Part shown: piece by piece, positions 17,689-27,291 of the stretch
How the letters are laid out: each line of letters opens with the position of its first letter
Numbering within the stretch: the stretch's first letter is position 1
Source of the DNA: Microbacterium halotolerans
Lineage (GTDB): Bacteria > Actinomycetota > Actinomycetes > Actinomycetales > Microbacteriaceae
Direction of reading: 5' to 3'
NCBI RefSeq assembly: GCF_003569805.1
Contig: NZ_KZ984051.1
Location: 807,779 to 871,778 of the forward strand
Length of the DNA: 64,000 nt
Notes under the pieces: model-generated
The model's database searches: none
What the model saw: only the letters and a program-made list of their open reading frames with translations
What the model was told of the DNA's origin: nothing
Translations under genes and position numbers: made by a program

Positions 17689-19257
17689 ATGAAGCAGCCG
17701 ATCACAGCGGGGGCCGTCATCGTCGCGGCCTCATTCGTCCTCGGAGGATGCGCCGCGGGCGCCCCAGCCGATCCAGGCCAGGACGAAGGCGAACCTGTCG
17801 CCGGCGGCACCCTCACCTGGGGCGTCCCCGCCGAGCCGTCCGCAGGGGGCGTCGATCCGATGGTCGGCACCGCCATCGCGACGGAGGTCATCGACTCGAT
17901 CGCGTACGACACCCTGCTCGTCAAGGACGAGGACGGCACGGTCGCGCCCGCCCTGGCGACATCGTGGGAGCAGCAGGACGAGCTGACCTGGGTGTTCGAG
18001 CTCCGCGACGACGTCACGTTCGCCGACGGGAGCGAGTTCGGTCCTGACGACGTCGTCTACTCCTTCGAGACGCGGAAGGACGGCGGCTCCAACGCGACCT
18101 ACTTGAGCAGCATGGAGAGCGTTGAGGTGACAGGCGAGAACGAGGTGACGTTCCACTTCAGCCAGCCGGACGGCACCTTCCTGGACGCCGTCTCCGCGCG
18201 GCAGACGTTCTTCATCGTCGGGGAAGAAGGGTACGGTACGGCGTCCCAGGGCGAACGCGAGACCAGGACCTTCGGCACCGGGGCCTTCCAGGTCACCGAC
18301 TGGACGAAGGGCGTGAGCGTCACGATGGAGAAGAACGACGACTACTGGGGCGATGAGCCCTACCTCGATGAGATCGTCTTCGAGCTCTACGAGGACCAGA
18401 GCACTCTGCTGGCCGCACTGCAGCAGGGCAGCGTGCAGGCTGCGGCGTTCACCGACGGCAGCATCGCAGGCCAGGCGGAGGCCGCAGGCTACACGCTCGG
18501 CGATGCCGCCTATCGCCAGAACCTGGCGGTCTACATCAACCCGGAGTCAGGACCGCTCTCCGACGTGAACGTGCGGAGGGCGTTCTCGCTCGCGCTGGAC
18601 CGCCAGGCGCTCGTCGACACTGCCCTGCTGGGCTACGCCGGTGTCTCGTTCGCGCCGCCGTCCGGCGATCCTGGTGCACCCGACGCCAGCGATCTGCCCT
18701 ACTACTCCCGAGACGTCGACGAGGCCAAGAGGCTGCTCGCCGAGGCCGGCCAGCAGAACCCGGAGATCACCCTGAGCTACATGGGAGATGTGGCACAGGC
18801 GCATCATCCTGTCTACGAGATGATGCAGCAGCAGCTCACCGAGGCCGGGATCACCCTGAAGCTCGACTCGAAACCCCTCTCGGAGATCGCGCCCGTCTTC
18901 ACCTCTGGCGAGTCATGGACGGATCTGGTCGCCATACCTGGCAGCCCCAGGGCGTCGTCCGTGTTCTACTTCGAGCCCATGCTGCTCGAAGGCGGCGTGT
19001 ACAACCACTGGGACGGCAACCCCGACGCCGAGCATGCGCGTGAGCTGCTGGTCCAGGCGAAAGCGACAGCGGACCCTGACGAGTACGCGGATCTCGTCGA
19101 CCGGCTGGCGGAGGAGGCGGCCGACCAGGTGCTCGAGTTCGTGCCCGCTGCGGTACCGGTGTACTTCGAGGTGTGGGACGGCAACGCGCTGCACGGATAT
19201 CAGAGCGACGCGTTCTACTCCCGCTACCGGCTGGACGAGAGCTGGGTGACGCAATGA
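17689..19257 (+). CDS. solute-binding lipoprotein of peptide-type ABC importer
   Basis: The 522-residue protein has a type II signal peptide with lipobox LGGC (Cys about residue 21), so it is a lipid-anchored extracellular receptor. The family-5 binding-protein fold is visible in the N-terminal GGTLTWGVPAEPS, the PALATSWEQQDELTWVFELRDDVTFADG segment and the VRRAFSLALDRQALV segment. The family binds oligopeptides, nickel, opines or other polar ligands. It sits between the permease and ATPase genes of one importer, and its stop overlaps the next start. The ligand is unknown. Confidence 0.9.
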   Translation: MKQPITAGAVIVAASFVLGGCAAGAPADPGQDEGEPVAGGTLTWGVPAEPSAGGVDPMVGTAIATEVIDSIAYDTLLVKDEDGTVAPALATSWEQQDELTWVFELRDDVTFADGSEFGPDDVVYSFETRKDGGSNATYLSSMESVEVTGENEVTFHFSQPDGTFLDAVSARQTFFIVGEEGYGTASQGERETRTFGTGAFQVTDWTKGVSVTMEKNDDYWGDEPYLDEIVFELYEDQSTLLAALQQGSVQAAAFTDGSIAGQAEAAGYTLGDAAYRQNLAVYINPESGPLSDVNVRRAFSLALDRQALVDTALLGYAGVSFAPPSGDPGAPDASDLPYYSRDVDEAKRLLAEAGQQNPEITLSYMGDVAQAHHPVYEMMQQQLTEAGITLKLDSKPLSEIAPVFTSGESWTDLVAIPGSPRASSVFYFEPMLLEGGVYNHWDGNPDAEHARELLVQAKATADPDEYADLVDRLAEEAADQVLEFVPAAVPVYFEVWDGNALHGYQSDAFYSRYRLDESWVTQ

Positions 19258-20123
19258 GCGCCGACACCGACGTTCTGCTGGCGGAGGACCTGACCATCGC
19301 ATACGGAGGGGCGCCCCCGTCGGTGTCCGGCGTCTCCCTGCGTGTGCGCCGCGGAGAGATCGTCGGTGTCATCGGGGAATCGGGCAGTGGCAAGTCCAGC
19401 GTCGCTCTGGCCGTGATGGGGCTGCTGCCGGTTTCGGCCGTCGTCTCCGCGGAGAGACTGAGCGTCGCTGGCAGTGACATGAGGGCTGCGACAGAGCGTG
19501 ACTGGGCACAGGTGCGCGGCGTGCGCGCCTCGATGGTGTTCCAGGAACCGATGTCCGCGCTCAACCCGTGCATGCGCATCGGTGCTCAGATCGCCGAGGT
19601 GCTGCGCATCCACGGGACGGTCGGCAGGAGGAGAGCCCGTGAACGCGCCATGGAGCTCCTGGAGCTGGTGCGGATGCCGGATCCGCGGCGCCGGCTGGAC
19701 TACTATCCGCACCAGCTCTCCGGAGGACAGCGACAGCGAGTGGTGATCGCGATCGCAGTCGCCGCCGACCCAGCCGTACTCGTGGCGGACGAGCCCACAA
19801 CCGCGTTGGACATGACCGTCCAGGCACAGATCCTCGACCTCATCCGGACGCTCCGCGACGAGACGGGGATGGGCGTACTGTTCATCAGTCACGACCTCGG
19901 CGTCGTCGGCCAGCTCTGCGAACGGGTGGCAGTGATGTACAGGGGGCGGACCGTCGAGTCGGGCGCGGCTGAGCGCGTGCTCGACGATCCGCACCACCCG
20001 TACACGCAGGCGCTGCTGGACAGCATTCCCCGGCCTTCGGTAGCGTCGCGCTCGCCGCTGGCGGTCATCCCCGCAGATAACGACTACGCGCACGTCCCCG
20101 CCGTGCTCGAGGAGGTCAGGTGA
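19254..20123 (+). CDS. peptide-type ABC importer ATPase (DppD-like)
   Basis: The 289-residue ATPase has Walker A GESGSGKSS, the signature LSGGQRQRVVIAIAVA and Walker B VLVADEPTTALD. It closes with the HPYTQALLDSIPRP block of DppD/OppD proteins, where an iron-sulfur or regulatory loop is found in some members. The ATG overlaps the stop of the binding-protein gene. It energises the importer with the ATPase encoded next, whose GTG overlaps its stop. Confidence 0.92.
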   Translation: MSADTDVLLAEDLTIAYGGAPPSVSGVSLRVRRGEIVGVIGESGSGKSSVALAVMGLLPVSAVVSAERLSVAGSDMRAATERDWAQVRGVRASMVFQEPMSALNPCMRIGAQIAEVLRIHGTVGRRRARERAMELLELVRMPDPRRRLDYYPHQLSGGQRQRVVIAIAVAADPAVLVADEPTTALDMTVQAQILDLIRTLRDETGMGVLFISHDLGVVGQLCERVAVMYRGRTVESGAAERVLDDPHHPYTQALLDSIPRPSVASRSPLAVIPADNDYAHVPAVLEEVR

Positions 20124-20893
20124 ACGAGCCGCTGCTGCGCGTCGACGCGGTCAGCCAGCGCTTCGGCCATGGCGCGCACGAGATCACAGCTCTCGACGAG
20201 GTCAGCATCGACGTGCGGCGTGGCGAGACGCTCGGTCTCGTCGGAGAATCCGGGTCGGGTAAGAGCACGCTCGCCCGCGCGATCCTGCTCATGCGCCGCC
20301 CGACCGCCGGGCGCATCGAGTTCGACGGCAACGACATCACGGATCTGCGCGGGCGTGCCATGCGCGCCCATCGCCGCAGAGTGCAGATGGTATTCCAGGA
20401 CCCCAACGATTCGCTCGATCCGCGCTTCACCGTCGCACGCTCGATCGCGGAGCCGCTCGCCGCTGCAGGGTACGGGCGCGTCGATCGGCGGCGACGGGTG
20501 ATCGAGGTGCTGGAACAGGTCGGCATCCCAGAAGGCGCCGTCACTCGCTATCCGCACGAGTTCTCCGGCGGGCAGAGACAGCGGATCGCGATCGCGCGTG
20601 CCATGGCGGCGGCTCCTGAGCTCGTCGTCCTCGACGAGCCGACCTCAGCGCTGGACGTCTCCGTGCAGGCGCAGGTGCTCAACCTCCTGATCCGCTTGCA
20701 GAAGGAGACCGGGGTGACCTACCTGTTCATCACCCACAACCTCTCGGTCGTGCATCACATGGCGCATCGGGTCGCCGTGATGCACGACGGCCGGATCGTA
20801 GAGGAGGGCACGGGGGAACGCGTGATGACGGCCCCGGAACATCCGTACACCCGGAGCCTGCTCGCCGCGATGCCCATCCTCTATCGGACGTGA
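20120..20893 (+). CDS. peptide-type ABC importer ATPase (DppF-like)
   Basis: The 257-residue ATPase has Walker A GESGSGKST, the signature FSGGQRQRIAIARAMA and Walker B LVVLDEPTSALDVSVQAQVLN, ending with the HPYTRSLLAAMP tail of DppF. It starts with GTG inside the stop of the DppD-like gene (GTGA overlap) and forms the second ATPase of the importer. The gene ends 13 bp before the convergent PucR regulator gene. Confidence 0.92.
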   Translation: MNEPLLRVDAVSQRFGHGAHEITALDEVSIDVRRGETLGLVGESGSGKSTLARAILLMRRPTAGRIEFDGNDITDLRGRAMRAHRRRVQMVFQDPNDSLDPRFTVARSIAEPLAAAGYGRVDRRRRVIEVLEQVGIPEGAVTRYPHEFSGGQRQRIAIARAMAAAPELVVLDEPTSALDVSVQAQVLNLLIRLQKETGVTYLFITHNLSVVHHMAHRVAVMHDGRIVEEGTGERVMTAPEHPYTRSLLAAMPILYRT

Positions 20894-20906
20894 CAGAGCG
20901 GTGGGC

Positions 20907-22820
20907 TCACTCCCGACCGTCCAGTCGCTCGCGCAGTTCGTCCAGCCGTACTGCCATGCCGATACGGAACATCCGCTCGTCCTCGCGCCATGACTTCCCC
21001 AGAACGTGATCGATCCGCTCCAGCCGCTGCAGGATTGTGTTGGTGTGGAAGTTCATCGCCCGCGCGGTGCGGGTCGGGCTGGCGTTGTTCCGCACGAAGG
21101 CTCGGAGCGTGCCCAGCAGATCGGCGCCGCGATCTGCGTCGTAGCGCCGCACTGCGCCGATGGTGTCGGAGAGGAACTGCGACAGAGCCCGTGCATCAGC
21201 GTCGAGCACGGCGGAGTACGGCAGGAAGTCGTCGGTCGTCACCGCGATGTCGGTGAGCTCGAGCGCCGCGACCAGTCGGGCAGTGCGCATCGCCGTCGTG
21301 AAGGCGGCGACGAGGTTGCTCGTACCGACCGACGGGGCGACGGCGATCACCGGATGATCGATGGCGCGCGCGATGTGCGCTCGCAGTGCTTCTGGGTCGA
21401 TCCCGTCTCCGGTCGACGAGAACGCAGCGACGACATAGCCGCGGTACTCGCCGGTGAGCGCGTGCTCGTCCAGCCGCCTGGTGAGGGCGCGCGCCGTCGC
21501 TGCCTGCTGATCGCCCGGCACCGAGAACAGCAGCAGCGAGTCGAGTTCGTCCGGCTCCACGCCGAGCCGTCGCGCTCGTCGTTCCACGTCGGGGCGCCGC
21601 TCCGGCACGTCGTCGAGCAGATCGGCGATGAGCTCGCTGCGCAGCCGGTGGTCCGCGCCGGATGCCGCCTCCTGCTGCAGCACGAGCAGCGCGGCGACCT
21701 GAGCGGCGCGCTCGATGGTGCGCACGTCCACGGATCCCAGTTCCAGATCGCCGTCGCCCAGCAGCAGCGCGCCGAAGTGCTGGGCGCCGGCGTTCAGAGC
21801 GGCCACGGCGCGCACGCCCGCCCCTGGCGCCGCGACGCAGTGACCTGACCTGCGGCTCTCAGCGATCGCCTCCCTGGTCGTCTCGTCCAGCCCCAGCATC
21901 CACTCGGGCAGCGGAAGGCCGGCCGCAGCGATGAGCTGCTCGTTGGCATCGACGATGGCCACGGCCCTGTTCAGCGCGGAGGCCAGCGTCTCAGCGACCG
22001 GCGCGAAGCCGCCCCCGGCGAGCACCGCCTGCACGAGCTCCTGATGCACCGTGTTCGCCCGATCGCGCTCTCTCAGATGCGACGTGAGCCGCTCCAGTGT
22101 GCCGCGTGATTCGTCCTCGGAATCGCGCAGGTCGCGGAGGATCTGGGTGGTCTGCAGAATCACGGAGGCGTGGTCGGCGAGCGCGGACAGCAGCGCGACC
22201 TCCTCTGGGGAGAAGTTCTTCTCCTCCCTGTTGGCGACGAAGAGCACGCCGAGCACGTCGTCGCGGCTCAGCATCGGCACGCCGAGGATCGACACGAGCC
22301 CCTCCGACGACACCGCGTCGTCGATTCCGGTGTCGTGGCGCTCCCGTGCATAGACCGAGTAGTCGGCTGCCCACTGCGCCGACCGCGATTCGACGACCGC
22401 GCTGGCCAGTCCGCGCCCAGGAGGGACCCTGATGCGCTGGAAATCGCCGCTCACCGAGCCGCTGGTCTCCCGCACGCGCAGTTCGCGGGTCACAGGGTCG
22501 AACTCGGACAGGTAGGCGAGGTCGACGCCCATCATCTCGCGCGCACGCTGCACCAGGCGGGCCAGCACGGCATCGCTGTCGCGGAGCTCCGCGAGCTCCC
22601 TGGCGCTGGAGAACAGCGCGGACAGCTCGTGCTCGCGCCTGCGCAGCCGCGACACCTCGCGCTGGGTGCGATGCACGCGATCGGTGATCTCGGCTGCGTC
22701 GGCGTCGGTGATGCCCAGCCGGCGCAGCGCATCACCGACCGCCGTCGGATCGGGAGGCTCGCTGTCGTGACCGGCTCCCAGCAGAACGGCGACCGCCTGC
22801 GCTGGGTCGTGTGGGCTCAT
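20907..22820 (-). CDS. GAF-domain PucR-family transcriptional regulator
   Basis: The 637-residue regulator has an N-terminal helical part, a GAF sensor domain (about residues 70-200, with MGVDLAYLSEFDP, SILGVPMLSRDDVLGVLFVANREEKNFSPEE) and a C-terminal PucR helix-turn-helix (LLGTLRAFVRNNASPTRTARAMNFHTNTILQRLERI). The family includes the Bacillus purine regulator PucR. It is coupled by an ATGA overlap to the hydrolase gene upstream and converges on the importer operon. It likely controls this operon, the importer and the HMG-CoA reductase operon; the shared 17-bp element is a candidate target. Ligand unknown. Confidence 0.88.
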   Translation of the reverse strand: MSPHDPAQAVAVLLGAGHDSEPPDPTAVGDALRRLGITDADAAEITDRVHRTQREVSRLRRREHELSALFSSARELAELRDSDAVLARLVQRAREMMGVDLAYLSEFDPVTRELRVRETSGSVSGDFQRIRVPPGRGLASAVVESRSAQWAADYSVYARERHDTGIDDAVSSEGLVSILGVPMLSRDDVLGVLFVANREEKNFSPEEVALLSALADHASVILQTTQILRDLRDSEDESRGTLERLTSHLRERDRANTVHQELVQAVLAGGGFAPVAETLASALNRAVAIVDANEQLIAAAGLPLPEWMLGLDETTREAIAESRRSGHCVAAPGAGVRAVAALNAGAQHFGALLLGDGDLELGSVDVRTIERAAQVAALLVLQQEAASGADHRLRSELIADLLDDVPERRPDVERRARRLGVEPDELDSLLLFSVPGDQQAATARALTRRLDEHALTGEYRGYVVAAFSSTGDGIDPEALRAHIARAIDHPVIAVAPSVGTSNLVAAFTTAMRTARLVAALELTDIAVTTDDFLPYSAVLDADARALSQFLSDTIGAVRRYDADRGADLLGTLRAFVRNNASPTRTARAMNFHTNTILQRLERIDHVLGKSWREDERMFRIGMAVRLDELRERLDGRE

Positions 22821-23665
22821 CCGGCCTCCTCGCCCCGGCGCACCGTCCGGGTGAGCGCGGCGCTGAGCTCGGGCCACAGCTCGTGCGGGGCGAGGTGGCC
22901 CATGTCGGGATGCACCTGCAGCTCCGAGGTCGCGATGGCGGCGGCCATGTCCGCGGCGGCCTGCCAATGCACGACGTCGTCCTCGCGCCCGTGGAAGATC
23001 AGCGTCGGAACCGTCACGGCTCTGAGCGCTTCGAGGCGCTCGGGCGCGCGCAGCAGCGCGGACCACTGCCGCGCGTAGCCCTCGGGGGAGTAGCCGCGGT
23101 CATAGGCGGTCGCGGTCGCGTTCAGATGCCATTCCAGCTGCGGGTCGTAGCGGCCTGGCGGCAGTGCGCGGATGGCGGCCTCGGTCGCGGCGACCGCCTG
23201 CTCCTTCGTCATGCGCACAGGTGTCGAGCGCAGCTCTGGGCGCTCCCCGTGGAGGACGTAGCGACGGTCACGGCCGGGGAGCGTGGAGAGCAGGCCGATG
23301 CTGCGCACGCGCTCCGGATGCTCGATCGCGAGCATCTGGGCCATCATTCCGCCCATCGAATGCCCTGCCACGTGCGCGGAGGCCACTCCCAGCGCGTCGA
23401 GCACGCGCACGATGTCGCCCGCCATGTCGGAGAGGCCGTACCCGCCGTCGATGTCCTCCTCACCGCCGAAGCGCTGGGAGAGGCCGGTGTCGCGGTTGTC
23501 GAACCGGACGACGCGGATGCCGGCGTCCGTGAGCAAGGCGATGAAGCGCTCATCCCACGACAGCAGCTGCGCGCCGCCTCCCGAAGCGAGCACGAGCACC
23601 GGGTCAGAGGCTCGGCCGAAGACCTCGTAGTAGATCCGGATGTCGTCGGACTCGGCATAGGGCAT
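22817..23665 (-). CDS. alpha/beta hydrolase
   Basis: This 282-residue protein has the alpha/beta-hydrolase fold: an oxyanion region near LVLASGGGAQLLSWDERF, the nucleophile elbow GHSMGG with Ser about residue 101, and the acid/base pair suggested by FHGREDD and HPDMGHLAPHEL. Such enzymes cleave esters, lactones, amides or C-C bonds, so the substrate cannot be told. A GGAGG site precedes the ATG at 23665. The gene shares an operon with the GAF-PucR regulator and sits divergent from HMG-CoA reductase, so it may open a lactone or ester in the same route. Confidence 0.85.
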   Translation of the reverse strand: MPYAESDDIRIYYEVFGRASDPVLVLASGGGAQLLSWDERFIALLTDAGIRVVRFDNRDTGLSQRFGGEEDIDGGYGLSDMAGDIVRVLDALGVASAHVAGHSMGGMMAQMLAIEHPERVRSIGLLSTLPGRDRRYVLHGERPELRSTPVRMTKEQAVAATEAAIRALPPGRYDPQLEWHLNATATAYDRGYSPEGYARQWSALLRAPERLEALRAVTVPTLIFHGREDDVVHWQAAADMAAAIATSELQVHPDMGHLAPHELWPELSAALTRTVRRGEEAG

Positions 23666-23718
23666 GGGATCCTCCTCCGCGTTTCGAGTGAGTCTACGAG
23701 CGAACCAGAGCCTGTCGC

Positions 23719-23735
23719 ATGTGCGGATCACCTAT
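23719..23735 (+). promoter_or_regulatory. 17-bp shared element, copy 2
   Basis: ATGTGCGGATCACCTAT matches the element at 15625 at 16 of 17 positions. It lies between the hydrolase/PucR operon (54 bp before its ATG) and the HMG-CoA reductase operon (118 bp before its ATG). It is a candidate operator for both divergent promoters. I see no clear -35/-10 pair next to it. Confidence 0.45.
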
Positions 23736-23852
23736 GGATTCGATGACATGACGGACTGTCCACCCATCGATCGGCGAGCCGAACGCTCATATCGTCGTGC
23801 ATGACATCGCGGCACCGAAGACCGGAACGTCGCACGCGAAGGAGGGCGGTCC

Positions 23853-25133
23853 ATGCCGATCAACAGCCGTATCAAGGGCCTGCGGGACCACACCCCTGAC
23901 GAGCGCCTGGCCATGGTCGCGCAGAGCGCCGACCTCGAACCGCACGCACTCGATGCCCTCAGACCCGAGGCCGGGCTCGGCATCGCTCAGGCCGACCACA
24001 TGATCGAGAACGTCGTCGGCCTCATCCAGATCCCCGTCGGCATCGCCGTCAACTTCACGATCGACGGCCGCGACCGCCTCGTCCCGATGGCCACGGAGGA
24101 GCCGAGCGTGGTCGCCGCCGCGTCCAACGCCGCGCGGATGGCCAGGGTGCACGGCGGCTTCACCACCTCGTACACCGGCGACGTCATGATCGCTCAGATC
24201 CAGGTGCTCGACTCCGTGAATCCCCACGGCGCGCAGTTCGCGCTGCTGGAGGCGCGCGAAGAACTGCTGGGGCTGGCGAACCAGCAGGACCCGACGCTCG
24301 TCTCGCTCGGCGGCGGGGCCTTCGATCTCACGGTGCGCGTCCTGCCCACGCGGGCCGGCGTGCAGGTCATCGCCCACCTGCACGTCGACGTGCGCGACGC
24401 GATGGGGGCGAACGCGGTGAACACGATGGCCGAGGCGATTGCGCCGCGCATCGCCGAAGTCACCGGGTCGCGCACGCTGCTGCGCATCCTGACGAACAAG
24501 GCCGAGCGGCGCCTCACCAGGGCGCGAGCCGTGTTCGACGCCGAGATGCTCGGCGGTGCCGCCGTCGTCGACGACATCGTCGCCGCCAGCGCCTTCGCCG
24601 AAGCGGACCCCTATCGCGCGGCCACGCACAACAAGGGCATCATGAACGGCATCACGGCCGTCGTCCTCGCCACGGGCAACGACACCCGCGCCGTCGAGGC
24701 CGGATGCCACTCGCACGCGGCACGCTCCGGACAGTACACGGCGCTCTCGCAGTTCGAGAAGAATGCGGACGGCGACCTCGTCGGCACGTTGGAGGTCCCC
24801 CTCGCCGTCGGCCTGGTCGGCGGCGCCACCCGGGCGCACCCGTCGGCACGCGCGGCCGTGCGGCTGCTCGGGGCGGAGACCGCGCGCGAACTGGCGAGTG
24901 TGATCGCCGCCGTCGGCCTCGCGCAGAACCTGGCGGCATGCCGCGCGCTGGCGGCGGAGGGCATCCAGCGCGGGCACATGACGCTGCACGCGCGTACGGT
25001 CGCGGCCAGTGCGGGCGCCGCCGTGGACGAGGTCGGACAGGTCGCGGAACGGATCGTCTCCGACGGCCGCATTCGCGTCGAGCACGCGCGCGAGGTGCTG
25101 GCGACGCTGCGCGCCGAGAAGGCACGAGCATGA
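23853..25133 (+). CDS. mvaA: hydroxymethylglutaryl-CoA reductase, degradative (class II)
   Basis: The 426-residue protein fits class II HMG-CoA reductase in length. Its motifs are ENVVGLIQIPVGI, the catalytic ATEEPSVVAAASNAA, the cofactor loop DAMGANAVNTMAE, the catalytic lysine in HNKGIMNGITA, ATGNDTRAVEAG and the C-terminal catalytic His in GHMTLHAR. Class II enzymes typically oxidise mevalonate to HMG-CoA when bacteria grow on mevalonate. The operon order reductase then HMG-CoA lyase matches the mvaAB arrangement of Pseudomonas mevalonii. An AAGGAGG site lies before the ATG, and the stop overlaps the lyase start. No other mevalonate-pathway biosynthesis gene is in view, which favours catabolism. 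Confidence 0.93.
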   Translation: MPINSRIKGLRDHTPDERLAMVAQSADLEPHALDALRPEAGLGIAQADHMIENVVGLIQIPVGIAVNFTIDGRDRLVPMATEEPSVVAAASNAARMARVHGGFTTSYTGDVMIAQIQVLDSVNPHGAQFALLEAREELLGLANQQDPTLVSLGGGAFDLTVRVLPTRAGVQVIAHLHVDVRDAMGANAVNTMAEAIAPRIAEVTGSRTLLRILTNKAERRLTRARAVFDAEMLGGAAVVDDIVAASAFAEADPYRAATHNKGIMNGITAVVLATGNDTRAVEAGCHSHAARSGQYTALSQFEKNADGDLVGTLEVPLAVGLVGGATRAHPSARAAVRLLGAETARELASVIAAVGLAQNLAACRALAAEGIQRGHMTLHARTVAASAGAAVDEVGQVAERIVSDGRIRVEHAREVLATLRAEKARA

Positions 25134-26071
25134 CGGCGCCGAGGACCGAACCGGAGGACGGACTGCCGACCAGCGTCACCGTGTACGAGGTCGGGCCGAG
25201 GGACGGCCTGCAGGCCGAGACCGATGTCGTGCCGACGGACGTGAAGGCCGAGCTGTGCAGGCGGCTGTACGTCGCGGGAGTGCGCGACCTCGAGCTGACC
25301 AGCTTCGTGCCGCCGACGTGGATCCCGCAGCTGACGGATGCCGCCGAGGTGGCGGCATCCGTGCGCATCCCCGACGGTGCGCGCGGCGTCGCGCTGGTGC
25401 CCAACCTGCGCGGACTCGAACGGGCGCGCGACGCGGGCATCGGCGAGATCGCGGTGGTCGTCAGCGCGACGGAGGCGTTCGCGCACGCGAATCTCAACAC
25501 CACGAAGGAGGGGGCCGTCGAGCGCGCAGAGGACGTCGTCGCCGAGGCATCCGGCATGCCGGTGCGGGGATACGTCTCGATGGCGTTCGGGGACCCGTGG
25601 GAGGGCGAGGTCGACATCGACGCGGTCGCAGCCACAGCGGCGCGGCTGTATGCCGCGGGCTGCGGCACGATCGCGCTCGGCGACACCATCGGCGTGGCAA
25701 CGCCGGGTCTCACCGCTCGCGTCGTGCGGGAGACGATCGCCGCAGGCGTTCCGGTCGAGGCCGTCGCACTGCACCTGCACGACACCTACGGCCAGGCGCT
25801 GGCGAACGTGCACGCCGCGCTCCGTCTGGGCGTGAGCGAATTCGACGCAGCGGTGGGCGGACTCGGCAGATGCCCGTACGCGAAGGGTGCGACCGGTAAC
25901 CTCGCCACCGAGGCCCTGGTGTGGATGCTGGACGGATTGGGCATCGAGACGGGGATCGATGTCGGCGCAATGGCCGCGACGACGACCTGGTTGTCACGTA
26001 TGCGGGGCGTTCGCGCGCCGTCGAACATCGCGACCGCGCTGGCCGCGGCCGCATCCAAGGAGGAATCATGA
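25130..26071 (+). CDS. mvaB: hydroxymethylglutaryl-CoA lyase
   Basis: The 313-residue enzyme cleaves HMG-CoA to acetyl-CoA and acetoacetate. The family features are the substrate motif VGPRDGLQAE near the start, the FVPPTWIPQLTDA segment, GDTIGVATPG, LHLHDTYGQALAN and the catalytic Cys in GLGRCPYAKGATGN. It closely resembles isopropylmalate-synthase-like lyases but the RDGLQ and CPYA motifs mark HMG-CoA lyase. The ATG overlaps the reductase stop, so both are co-translated. The product acetoacetate could feed the CoA-transferase at 60544-61946. Confidence 0.92.
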   Translation: MTAPRTEPEDGLPTSVTVYEVGPRDGLQAETDVVPTDVKAELCRRLYVAGVRDLELTSFVPPTWIPQLTDAAEVAASVRIPDGARGVALVPNLRGLERARDAGIGEIAVVVSATEAFAHANLNTTKEGAVERAEDVVAEASGMPVRGYVSMAFGDPWEGEVDIDAVAATAARLYAAGCGTIALGDTIGVATPGLTARVVRETIAAGVPVEAVALHLHDTYGQALANVHAALRLGVSEFDAAVGGLGRCPYAKGATGNLATEALVWMLDGLGIETGIDVGAMAATTTWLSRMRGVRAPSNIATALAAAASKEES

Positions 26072-27291
26072 CTGGTCTGCCGGCCCCCGGTGCCCTGAAC
26101 GGCATCGTCGTGCTCGATCTGTCGCGTGTGCTCGCCGGACCGTATGCCGCGCAGATGCTCGCCGACCTCGGCGCGACGGTGATCAAGATCGAGAATCCCG
26201 CCGATCCGGATGTCTCGCGCGGGTTCCCGCCCTACCTCACGGACGGCGAAGAGGAGTTCAGCGCCTACTACGCCCAGTACAACCGCGGCAAGCTCGGCGT
26301 CGGTCTCGATCTCGCCGCGCCGGAGGGCAAGGAGGTGCTGAAGGATCTGGTCCGCTCCGCCGACGTGCTGATCGAGAACTTCCGCCCCGGCACGATGGAG
26401 AAGCTCGGCGTCGGGTACGAGGTGCTCCGCGAGGTGAATCCGAAGCTCGTCTACGCCGCGATCTCCGGCTACGGTCAGACGGGATCCCGCAGTCGGCGCC
26501 CGGCCTTCGACAACACCGCGCAGGCTGCGGGCGGGCTGTGGTCGATGAACGGCTACCCCGACATGCCGCCCGTGCGCGTCGGCGTGACGATCGGCGACCT
26601 GTCGGCGACGCTGTTCGCCGTCATCGGCACCTTGGCGGCGCTCCGGCACGCCGAGGCGACCGGTGAAGGGCAGCTGGTCGACGTCGCCCAAGTGGACAGC
26701 ATCGTGGCGCTGACGGAGACCGCCGTCGTCGACTACACCGTCGACGGGAAGGTCGCAGCGCCAGCAGGGAACGAGCACGCGTGGGTGAAGCCCTACGAGC
26801 TCTTCGACTGCGCCGACGGGCAGGTGTTCTTCGGCGCATACACCGACAAGCTGTGGCGCGCGGCGTGCGAACTCTTCGGCACTGCGGAGCACGCATCGGA
26901 TCCCGAGATCGACACGATGCGCAAACGCCTCGTTCCCGAGGTGTACCAGCGCCGGGTGAAGCCGATCGTCGCGGAATGGCTGAGGGATCGGACCAGGGCA
27001 CAGCTCGAGGAGCTGGCGGGCGATGTCGTCCCGCTCACCGCCGTCAGGAACATCGGCGAGGTGGTCGACGATCCCGGCACAGCGGAGCGCGACATGATCG
27101 TCGAGGCGGATTACGGCTCGCTCGGCACCCTGCGCATGTTCGGCCAGCCGATCAAGCTCAGCGCGACGCCCAGTTCGCCCGGCAGAACGGCGAACCGGCT
27201 CGCCGAGCACGCCGACGAGGTGCTCGCCGACCTCGCAGGCTATGACGGGGAGCGCATCGCGGCTCTGCGCGACGCGGGAGTGCTGCCGTGA
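26068..27291 (+). CDS. CaiB/BaiF family CoA-transferase, first copy
   Basis: The 407-residue protein has the family III CoA-transferase layout: VVLDLSRVLAGPYAAQMLADLGA at the N-terminus, IKIENP, the large domain around GYGQTG and the catalytic Asp in AQVDSIVALTE. These enzymes move CoA between acids by a mixed anhydride on that Asp. It starts inside the HMG-CoA lyase stop (ATGA), so it most likely activates the substrate acid of this operon, for example mevalonate or HMG. The substrate is inferred from position. A second family member lies at 43400. Confidence 0.88.
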   Translation: MTGLPAPGALNGIVVLDLSRVLAGPYAAQMLADLGATVIKIENPADPDVSRGFPPYLTDGEEEFSAYYAQYNRGKLGVGLDLAAPEGKEVLKDLVRSADVLIENFRPGTMEKLGVGYEVLREVNPKLVYAAISGYGQTGSRSRRPAFDNTAQAAGGLWSMNGYPDMPPVRVGVTIGDLSATLFAVIGTLAALRHAEATGEGQLVDVAQVDSIVALTETAVVDYTVDGKVAAPAGNEHAWVKPYELFDCADGQVFFGAYTDKLWRAACELFGTAEHASDPEIDTMRKRLVPEVYQRRVKPIVAEWLRDRTRAQLEELAGDVVPLTAVRNIGEVVDDPGTAERDMIVEADYGSLGTLRMFGQPIKLSATPSSPGRTANRLAEHADEVLADLAGYDGERIAALRDAGVLP

